Made by a program: the position numbers and the translations under genes. The notes under the pieces are model-generated. The model was given only the letters and a program-made list of their open reading frames with translations, did no database searches and was not told the origin of the DNA. Source: UBA4479 sp963974935 (GTDB lineage: Bacteria; Pseudomonadota; Alphaproteobacteria; Rhodospirillales; Casp-alpha2). From it: a DNA stretch of 64,000 nucleotides. The DNA lies in the NCBI GenBank assembly GCA_963974935.1, contig CAXBEV010000013.1:41058-105057 (forward strand), read 5' to 3'. Positions 11,901 through 16,862 of this stretch are shown here, one piece after another. Each line of letters opens with the position of its first letter. Position 1 is the first letter of the stretch.

Positions 11901-14900
11901 ACCATCATGGTCTGACCGCTGTTCGGATCGGTGTATTCAATCGCCAACTTGGCACCGGCCGGAATACCGGTCAGCGTCACATCGGTGATCTGCTCAGAGA
12001 TATCGTTTTTATCGATATCGAAGTTAATCCGCACCGGCTGGTCTTCGATCCCGGCATCCACGCTCCCGTTGACGGTCGGCACATCGGCCACCGCCGCCAA
12101 CGAAATATTGGCGGTGCCGAACACCGTCGTCGTCGACTCACCGTCTTGTACCTGCGCCGTGATGTCCAACTGCATGGCAGACGTATCATCCGGCGAGCCG
12201 ACCAAACGGAGGTTGTTGAGTTGTTCAGCGCTCAGTGAATAGGTACCGGTATCGTTCGCCGGCAATACCACGTCATTTCCGCTCGCATCGGTATACACCA
12301 AGTGCGCGCCAACGGTGTTGCCACTGGCATCCAGCACGGGCTCAAAATAGGTTTCGGTCTCGGTGACCGGGTTGCCGCTCTCATCCAACAGCGGCGCACC
12401 GTTCTCATCAAGAACCGGAATTTCGCGGGTCGCCTGCTGCACTTCAAGCGTCGGCAGACCGGTGATCGTCACGGACAAAACTTCGCTGCCGTCGGCGTCG
12501 GTCAAGGCACCCTCAATATCGAGCGCCAACGGCACATCTTCGGTGCCCGTAAAGGTGATCGATGCCGAGCCGTCCGCCGTCAATTCAATGTCACCGACGC
12601 TGAACGTGAACGGATCGACAATGCCGATCACTTCAATGCTTTGGCTACCCGTCCCTGCAGGTGCGGGCATGAACGAAGATGCCGCGCCGCCGGCCATGCT
12701 GACGATGTCGCCACCGCTGTCCAAGAATTCCTGCAACGTCTGCAACGGCTCACCATTTGCGCCAACCTGAGTTTCTAAATATTGTCCAACCGCCTGTGTC
12801 GCCAGCGAAACAAAGTCGCTGTTGTAGGCGGCAAAATTAAGCGTGAAATCTTGATCGGAATCTTGCGCCCCGGTGACGGTCAAGTCTGCCAAGTCGCCGG
12901 CATTCACCAACCACGAGCCATCGGACTGCTGCGTGCCCGCCGACAACGTTGCGCCATTTGGCACCCCGGTCACAACGATCTGCGCCGCCGATGCCGCCGA
13001 CGGCAGATTGCCCAGCACATCCACACTGATCGCCGTGTCTTCAAGACCGACAACGATGTTCGGGCTGTCGTTAAAGACGAAGTTTTCAACGTTGTAGACT
13101 TCGTCGGTGCCGTCCGGTCCGGTGACGGTCAGCACGCCGTTGGTCACCGTGATCGTGGACTCGCCACGGGTCCCCGAATACGTCGCCGTATCCTGGCCGC
13201 CGCCGCCGTCTATGATATCGTTACCGCCGCCGCCTTGGATGACGTTGTCGCCATCGTCGCCGGTGATCTGGTCGTTGCCGGACCCGCCGATGATGTTTTC
13301 GATCTCGGAGAACGTATCGAGAACGATGCCGTTCGTATCGCGCACCTCGCCGGCCATCATATCGATCACCAAATCCTCGTTGGTGCCGGCGAACGACAAC
13401 GTATCGTTATCCGCACCGCCGATATAGGTTTCATTGCCGCCACCGGGCGCCGCGATCAGCGTGTCGTCGCCGGCGCCGCCGTTGAGCACGTCGTCGCCAC
13501 TGGTGCCGGTCAAAATGTCGCCTTGCGCGCCGGTCTCAACATCCAGCCCGTCGCCGTTGCCGGTTAGGACGAATGCATAACTCATATTGGACGCATCGAG
13601 GTCTTTATTCACCGTCGCGGTGACGGTCTTGCCGTCCGCCGACATCGAGACATTGCTCAGCGTCCCGTTATCGATAAGATCTTGAATATCCTTCGGAAAG
13701 CCTTTTACAAGTTCAGATTCAACGATAATAGAATCGTCATTACGTCCGCCATTATTGTTGCCGCCGCCGGCGCTACCACCTACAACGCCCACCGGTGCAA
13801 CAGGGGCCACCGGCACCTGAACGGCTTCGACTGTTTGGGCTGGGCCCGAATACGCACCGGTCACATTGACGGTGGCGGACGGTGCTTGCTCCGGCGCCGC
13901 TTCGCCCGCATCGGTCTGAAAATCGTCTAAGCCTGCAGCATCATCCGCTTGGCCATAATTGTTGCCGCTGGTTTCTTCACCCGCGTTGTTGTGGGTCGGC
14001 AGCGAACGAAGGTTGTTGCCATAGGTCGCGGCGACCTCTGCGTCACTCACAATCGTGAAGTCCGCAGGCGCCGAATCAAAACTCATCACCGTGGTAAACG
14101 CGTTGGCGTCGTTCAAAATCTGCACGCCGCCATCGTTGGCGATCACGACTTCGCCGACGAAGCCGAACTTTTCTTCCATCAAGGTCACGCCAAGGCCGGT
14201 GCCGTCGCCCAGATCAAGACCGACCTGGGTACCGCGAATACCGATGGTCGCCACCGGTGTATCCAGGGTCATCGCGTCGGGGTCGGTCTTCGCAACCTGA
14301 CCGGACACGAACGTAAACACGCCCTGCAGTGCGGAGATCGAGATCGAACCTTCCTGCGTGCCCGGATCGTAGATCATTTCGTCCAGCACCATGCGGCCTT
14401 CGGCGCCCATCGAGAACGTCGTATCGTCCGCCAAAAGCACACCAATGCTGCCGTCGTTACCGGATTCCAGAATGTCGCCTTGGAACACTTGGTCGCCGGC
14501 TTGCAGTTGAACGCGCGTACCGTCGACGCGGATCGCCCAGACTTCGCCTTCCAAGTTTTCGACTTTACCGATCGGCTCACCGTCGGTGCCGGCGATCACC
14601 GCCGGGCTGCCGGCGGCATCACCGCTTCGCTCGGCAGCTTGCATGATTTCGGCTTGTTCCGGCTGCACAAAGCCAAAGCCCGGCTGCCCTTCAGGCGCCG
14701 GTGCGGCATCGCCACCGGTCAGCGCTTGGACCATATCGCTCCCGACCTCGGCGCCATCTGCGGAAACCAGCTTGGGCGGGTTCGGATTGTCGGCATACCC
14801 CTCGACCGTGACGGTGGAACCGTCCGGGAAAGTCATCACCAGATCGCCCCCGACCATGCTGAATTCAGCATCGGCAAGCGAAAGATTTTCAGGAATTTGA

Positions 14901-14965
14901 ATATCGCCCGACTGCGTCCCATCGGCTTGGAACGTTTTGTCAGCGACCTGTGTGGCATCAGCCAT
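2939..14965 (-). CDS. Giant type I secreted adhesin: FecR domain, about 18 cadherin-like repeats, LamG, RTX
   Basis: A 4008-residue acidic protein with no Sec signal, built like a type I secreted (T1SS-143-type) adhesin. A FecR-like domain spans about 133-255 (GDILESGNDGSIGVLLADDT, then VATIGIRGTQ). A first RTX cluster lies near 481-591 (SGDDVLNGGAGDDTL). About 18 repeats of roughly 100 residues follow, each with a LTDTDGSETLSITISGVP-like core and a TLSAG turn. A LamG/concanavalin-like domain covers about 3464-3680 (SAMFDGNDDYVEV). A C-terminal Ca2+-binding RTX block covers about 3790-3915 (GNDTLDGGAGDDTL), and the last about 90 residues would carry the secretion signal. AAGGG lies about 10 bases before ATG. 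No HlyB, HlyD or TolC gene is in the window. It probably mediates attachment or biofilm formation; no toxin or enzyme domain is visible. Confidence 0.9.
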   Translation of the reverse strand: MADATQVADKTFQADGTQSGDIQIPENLSLADAEFSMVGGDLVMTFPDGSTVTVEGYADNPNPPKLVSADGAEVGSDMVQALTGGDAAPAPEGQPGFGFVQPEQAEIMQAAERSGDAAGSPAVIAGTDGEPIGKVENLEGEVWAIRVDGTRVQLQAGDQVFQGDILESGNDGSIGVLLADDTTFSMGAEGRMVLDEMIYDPGTQEGSISISALQGVFTFVSGQVAKTDPDAMTLDTPVATIGIRGTQVGLDLGDGTGLGVTLMEEKFGFVGEVVIANDGGVQILNDANAFTTVMSFDSAPADFTIVSDAEVAATYGNNLRSLPTHNNAGEETSGNNYGQADDAAGLDDFQTDAGEAAPEQAPSATVNVTGAYSGPAQTVEAVQVPVAPVAPVGVVGGSAGGGNNNGGRNDDSIIVESELVKGFPKDIQDLIDNGTLSNVSMSADGKTVTATVNKDLDASNMSYAFVLTGNGDGLDVETGAQGDILTGTSGDDVLNGGAGDDTLIAAPGGGNETYIGGADNDTLSFAGTNEDLVIDMMAGEVRDTNGIVLDTFSEIENIIGGSGNDQITGDDGDNVIQGGGGNDIIDGGGGQDTATYSGTRGESTITVTNGVLTVTGPDGTDEVYNVENFVFNDSPNIVVGLEDTAISVDVLGNLPSAASAAQIVVTGVPNGATLSAGTQQSDGSWLVNAGDLADLTVTGAQDSDQDFTLNFAAYNSDFVSLATQAVGQYLETQVGANGEPLQTLQEFLDSGGDIVSMAGGAASSFMPAPAGTGSQSIEVIGIVDPFTFSVGDIELTADGSASITFTGTEDVPLALDIEGALTDADGSEVLSVTITGLPTLEVQQATREIPVLDENGAPLLDESGNPVTETETYFEPVLDASGNTVGAHLVYTDASGNDVVLPANDTGTYSLSAEQLNNLRLVGSPDDTSAMQLDITAQVQDGESTTTVFGTANISLAAVADVPTVNGSVDAGIEDQPVRINFDIDKNDISEQITDVTLTGIPAGAKLAIEYTDPNSGQTMMVQIPVVAGVASIPLGLLGEDIATDNLVLTPPAHLSGAFNLQLNVTSTEPSTGEGATASFGLPLTITAVADELGVTFNDAIIVDGDVVTVSGVEDGTISLDLTALTADTDGSEVISVTISGVPDGAVLSAGTNNGDGTWTLTVDEAANLTMTTSPNSDVNFDLTVTVTNVDNNEDTATLEATVSIDLEAIADTAALDVTNVGGSEDTAIALDIAAALTDTDGSESLSITISGVPDGATLSAGSQTGEGVWTISAEDFAADPDLLDSLTMTPPANASGVFNLSVTATSTEAANGEIAENSQDFTLTVDAVTDAPTLSAGPAIGNEDTPIALNIDAALTDQDGSETLSITIAGVPAGAVLSSGTQTGEGGWTISAEDFAADPDLLSSLTITPPANSDDEFDLTITATAREGADGVAPESVSQTLHVDVLGVADQPIVQDTEQTELQGEPIPLNIALELTDTDGSEAISVTLSGLPNNALLSVGTLNADGSWTITSEQLDGLSMTIPESTFGEFDVQVDVFVAETADDVAGLEQATATASGTIHIDVDERADVPSLMLFDASGNEDTPVPLNIAAILTDAGETLSVTVAGVPDGVTLSAGTLNDDGTWSLEPGDLPGLVMTTPDNYSGAFTLDVTATSTTQDGTFATNTGSLNVAIAGVADDANLSVGDVSANENTIVPLDINVSLNDTDGSETLSIEISNLPDGAVLSNTAGDAITITDGTVTLTPAQLTGLGVSLPDGVDTDFSLLVTATTTEADAEDTANGQGVSVVSGVINVDMNAVAETPSLLLHDAAGFEDDAIPLEIAAAALGDDEIVSITISGVPEGAMLSAGVNSGNGTWNLTTEELADLTITPPENSNENFNLEITVTAMDGDDLSESVKSLNVSVTAVADQPSLNVPSQIAIEGATATDLDIEAMLNDLDGSESLSVSISNIPDGATVTLGGTLLSAVDGVIDGLTSEQLSGLQITPPEGFSGNFTLEVTATATDTDPDNVIPTDLETSINIGHIDITVESGVDPADAPTLNVGDTQGFEDAAIALNIDASLTDPSETLSLTISGVPAGATLSAGTSLGGGVWSLLPTEAAGLTITAPDDSNVDFDLTVTATSTTDDGDFATTSGTISVDVTGVADDPNLSVSLGDAVVEGEGFRDIDAFDHAINNVVMYLDDGAGNIEKVKITAFPDGNDALTDINDVDLLGYVADNFPGQSLVAITVKAGDNSSDLTGPSEGPLFLIDPSVSSIGLPLMATIDQTVSFSQDIAYLNSEAGVDGMTTFPLDISSSLNDVDGSESLSISVSGLPEGVSLSAGTDNNDGTWTLTTEQLDGLTINVPEGVDPDFDFDVTATATENDGDSASVTQTLTTDGDDTAETPELSVSAAEGDEDAAIALNIDAALTDTDGSETLSVTISNVPVGAELSAGEPNNDGSWTLTPEQLSGLTITPPADSDVDFDLTISATSRESSTGATSTATTTLAVVVNAVADTPNVAAGDASGDVGQTVLLSIDSMLNDIDTSETLSITITGLPAGASLNNGVSLGDGAYELSGTDLDGLAISLPDGASDDFDLTVTATATEGANQDSASNTVQAVVNVDPLAGDDRNVVEIGEVTSGNVLTGEGDSVDEAAAADTGSAADNGIVDVTFGNTSKSFANADDVQTDADGDYIEIDGEYGTLKMYADGSYDYAADESEAVSHVAGLTGTASAGAVEEAWSGVNTFAFDFGTSFTDANGNFDPTLADGQVTFNSDGVGVAGTQNGMPAPNQINHDNATGESQALAIDLGGSTTEATLTVSRMFTNEDGGEQGAWQAFDAAGNLVGQGTLNAETVDFSGSNNVGTANISLPDGAAFKYLVFTATDTANDNNAGDSSDFFVRAVQFETGSVAEAGEDVFSYTMQDADGDTATATLSIDVAAEQDTTADGVTLNAGDVAGFEDGAISLDISAALNDDDGSETLSITISGVPDLATLSAGEKLENGDWTVSPDDLANLTITPPADSNEDMTLNVTATSTEANGGATVTTTATIGVAVTGVADAPTLSVALGDGTLTEVAGEVVEVTIGVDNVTSAGNGFSVGGRSVNADGSLSDASVDNIGFNSNPVGFGVAGSASGANNELGFNNRAGVSEQMVVDFDTPASSADVSFAWMNSGEHATYTLYRDGVAVGDGTVTGISDRIDPPVTLTATDGGTFDQIVFSAPGAGDDFLINSISFESTQGGESFVEYPLDISAGLNDVDGSEDISITVNGLPEGATLSAGTDNGSGSWTLTAGQLAGLVLVVAEGSDDFDLSITAISTENDGDQASVTTTIGVDVPEMDTTADGVTLNAGDVAGFEDGAISLDISAALNDDDGSETLSITISGVPDLATLSAGEKLENGDWTVSPDDLANLTITPPENSNDDMTLTVTTTGTESSGEASETATSTFNVNVTGVADTPSVSVSATLLSDGHGGTQTNGSKAGSGQGSGEASDLVAFYEITDNDDRDLDDSAGRHDGDLHGVAINNNSNGPSGTSAMFDGNDDYVEVNHAKDLEMDEGTFVLWFNTEDSDDKQALFSKDSSGYDDGGHLTAWVDDGQVEVRLQSGNSSFMVKGGDVSSGAWHQMAFSFGPDGMQLYLDGNLVDSDSYTGGLDGNEEPMVFGANAWASSDGEADNLRDFFGGQMDNIAIYDRALTPTEIVNLHDGDAQVLSGYDGSSVVYDLDIEGTLVDTDGSESLSFQVRGLPEGATLSAGTDDGNGNWSLTSEQLDGLMLVVEPSVNDDFAIDVVAITTEDDGDIAESVAASLQIDVSVEMPVEISGSSNDETLEGASGNDVLYGNDGKDKLYGFDGDDVLDGGAGNDSLFGGADDDLLSGGDGKDKLFGEAGNDTLDGGAGDDTLDGGIGDDVLVAGLGDDTLLGGDGDDVLSGGEGDDMLSGGAGSDVFKMEAEGGHDIIQDIMEQDTVVFEGQEFHADDMIFNENEDGDVVVSFQGVEGQSVTLNGVKMDDLDHNNDGDASEGYSVTEENGTVTLTIDTQ
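4792..5027. repeat. Perfect 236-bp direct repeat inside the adhesin gene, copy 1
   Basis: Identical base for base to 5974-6209 (offset 1182). It encodes residues about 3314-3392, one cadherin-like repeat with GVTLNAGDVAGFEDGAISL. Neighbouring repeats share only the protein pattern, so this copy is recent or kept identical by gene conversion. Confidence 0.95.
5974..6209. repeat. Perfect 236-bp direct repeat inside the adhesin gene, copy 2
   Basis: Second copy of the 4792-5027 segment, encoding residues about 2920-2998. Identity ends sharply at both edges: on the downstream protein side the copies read ENSNDDM and ADSNEDM. Recombination between the copies would delete 1182 bp in frame (394 codons). 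Confidence 0.95.
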
Positions 14966-14980
14966 TTTTTTACAACCCTT

Positions 14981-15009
14981 TGAACGGACGCTATTTTTTG
15001 CCGTTCAAT
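14981..15009 (-). promoter_or_regulatory. Hairpin abutting the adhesin ribosome binding site
   Basis: Perfect 8-bp arms TTGAACGG (14981-14988) and CCGTTCAA (15002-15009) with a 13-base loop. In the minus-strand mRNA the stem ends right where the AAGGG Shine-Dalgarno begins, so it could affect translation. The rest of 14966-15157 is AT-rich and presumably holds the adhesin promoter; no clear -35/-10 pair was found. Confidence 0.45.
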
Positions 15010-15157
15010 GCGGTCGATATTTGTTATTATTGTTCTTTTCTAAGACCCTTATGCACGCAAACGCGTTGCGGGGTCAACTGTTTCAGCGTCTTTCAGGCGT
15101 TAAGGTCAGGGCGCTGAACCTAAACCGGCAAGACCAAAGCCGCTGCCTAAGCCACCA

Positions 15158-16102
15158 TTAAGCCGCCTGGGCCCCGTAATACAGGGTCACAACATGGCGG
15201 GCTTCGGCGAAAAACAGCCAGCGTTCGATGATCAGACCAAGGCTGATCGACATCGCCGCCAAAATGCTCGCCGACGCTGCGGCAAATCCACCGCTGAAAT
15301 ACGCTACGATCAACAGCACCAGCGGCACGGCAAAGGTTGTGATATGGACGATCTTGCGCAGCTTCGCCGCATGCTTACGGGCGACTTTGAAGCCCATTTC
15401 CTGTTGCAGGTAATTTTCCTCGGTATGCGGCCCTTCGAGCAATTTCACGCTGGCCCCGGTCAACCCGGTCGCCGATGCCGGCGTCGATGCATGCTGCGTG
15501 GTGTCGATGAAGTGCCAATACGACCGCTTCACCCGCCACGCCACCAGCAATACGATCGCCGTGAACGCAAACAGCCCCTGCGGCGCAACGCCGGTTGAGG
15601 CCAGCACGGCACATGCAAACACCGCCCCGCTCGCCAGGGCCATCATCAGATAGACCCGCACCGTCCATGGATTGCACCACTGATGCACGGTCTTGAGCGA
15701 CGCATAGATCATCGCCGTCGCATACACTGTGGTCACCGCCAACGCCACCGAAAGCCCCGCGCTGATGCCCCAAAGGCCACTCATATCTTCACGAATGATC
15801 CACGCAAAGGCCAGCGCCAGCCAAGGGATATAGGTCAACACCGCCAGCACGCCTTCTCGCGACAACCAACTGCTGCGCCATTGCGTCAACGCGCGCCACG
15901 CCCGTTCGGGATGACCCAAGTGGAATGTCGACGACAGTAAACCGGCACTCACCAACACGAACGCGAGCCCAAGGCCGACAATGCCGCTGATCCGATCTGC
16001 CGGGATCACTTGCCACGCCGCCAACACCGCCAGCACGCCCAACAAGCCGTAGCCTGCGCCGGATGCGGTGGTGAAAAAGATCACGGAAAAAGCTGGATGC
16101 AT
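15158..16102 (-). CDS. soeC: SoeC-like membrane anchor of the sulfite dehydrogenase (DmsC/NrfD type)
   Basis: An integral membrane subunit of about 314 residues with roughly eight hydrophobic helices. It would anchor the molybdo/iron-sulfur subunits to the inner membrane and pass electrons to quinone. The DmsC-type signature STFHLGHPERAWRA is followed by WLSREG, both typical of this subunit family. The ATG at 16102 is chosen because AGGAGG stands about seven bases upstream, right after the soeB stop codon; a longer frame to 16225 would run through soeB. It is the last gene of the soeA-soeB-soeC set. The assignment to Soe rather than another DMSO-reductase-family complex rests on the catalytic subunit. 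Confidence 0.75.
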   Translation of the reverse strand: MHPAFSVIFFTTASGAGYGLLGVLAVLAAWQVIPADRISGIVGLGLAFVLVSAGLLSSTFHLGHPERAWRALTQWRSSWLSREGVLAVLTYIPWLALAFAWIIREDMSGLWGISAGLSVALAVTTVYATAMIYASLKTVHQWCNPWTVRVYLMMALASGAVFACAVLASTGVAPQGLFAFTAIVLLVAWRVKRSYWHFIDTTQHASTPASATGLTGASVKLLEGPHTEENYLQQEMGFKVARKHAAKLRKIVHITTFAVPLVLLIVAYFSGGFAAASASILAAMSISLGLIIERWLFFAEARHVVTLYYGAQAA

Positions 16103-16115
16103 TAGGTGATCCTCC

Positions 16116-16862
16116 TCAACGCGACAAGGCGCGGTCGATCCAACGTAGGATCGGATTGTCGGTGCCGGGTGTCGGGGCCAGTTCGGTCGGCATAGTCGAC
16201 GTTTCAGCATTGGCACGCCGCGCACGAGGCGGCAGGTATTTGTTGGTCGGCTTGTAGCCCATTTCCGGCATCAGGTCGTAGCCCTGACGCTCGGCCACCA
16301 ATTGTGAAACCGCAGAATTCGCATCACCCAAGTCGCCGAAGTGACGCGCGCCCACCGGACACGTCGACACGCAGGCCGGTACACGGTCTACTTCTTCCAT
16401 GTTTTCGTTGTAAATACGGTCGATACAGAGCGTGCACTTTTTCATCACGCCTTCGTCGGCATCGTATTCGCGAGCGCCATATGGGCACGCCCAACTGCAT
16501 AGCTTGCAGCCGATGCATTTGGCTTCGTTGACCAAAACGATGCCGTCTTCGGTGCGCTTAAAGCTGGCGCCGGTCGGGCACACAGTGACACAGGCGGCGT
16601 CTTCGCAATGCAAACAGGATTTCGGAAAGTGCACGGTGCGCGCAGGCTCGCCGTCGCCGGCTTTGGCCTCAAAGGTGTGGATGCGGTTGAACCAGACACC
16701 GATCGGTTTGTCGCCATAGGCATCGCGATCCGTCAACGGTGCCGCATGCCCGCCCGAATTCCATTCCTTGCAGTTCACCGCGCAGGCGTGACAGCCGACG
16801 CAGATGTCCAAGTCGATAACGAGGCCGAGCTTTTTTTCTGTGCTTGCCGGGAGCGTTGTCAT
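16116..16862 (-). CDS. soeB: SoeB-like four-cluster ferredoxin subunit
   Basis: A 248-residue iron-sulfur subunit of the DmsB/PsrB type that relays electrons from the molybdenum subunit to the membrane anchor. Four 4Fe-4S binding sets are visible: CVGCHACAVNC, CLHCEDAACVTVCP, CIGCKLCSWACP, and CTLC combined with CVSTCP. The first Cys set is near residue 21. There is no Tat or Sec signal, so it faces the cytoplasm like the catalytic subunit. Its ATG overlaps the soeA stop codon (ATGA at 16859-16862), which indicates translational coupling. The C-terminal 40 residues (PPRARRANAETS onward) form a proline-rich tail without clusters. Confidence 0.85.
   Translation of the reverse strand: MTTLPASTEKKLGLVIDLDICVGCHACAVNCKEWNSGGHAAPLTDRDAYGDKPIGVWFNRIHTFEAKAGDGEPARTVHFPKSCLHCEDAACVTVCPTGASFKRTEDGIVLVNEAKCIGCKLCSWACPYGAREYDADEGVMKKCTLCIDRIYNENMEEVDRVPACVSTCPVGARHFGDLGDANSAVSQLVAERQGYDLMPEMGYKPTNKYLPPRARRANAETSTMPTELAPTPGTDNPILRWIDRALSR

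Noticed and set aside
2939..14965. Repeat array read as a CRISPR or a DNA minisatellite
   Set aside because: Units are coding, about 300 bp, diverged at DNA level except for one 236-bp pair, and have no spacers.
13949..14983. Long plus-strand frames across the adhesin gene
   Set aside because: These are complements of the repeated, codon-biased adhesin; none has domain motifs or ribosome binding sites.
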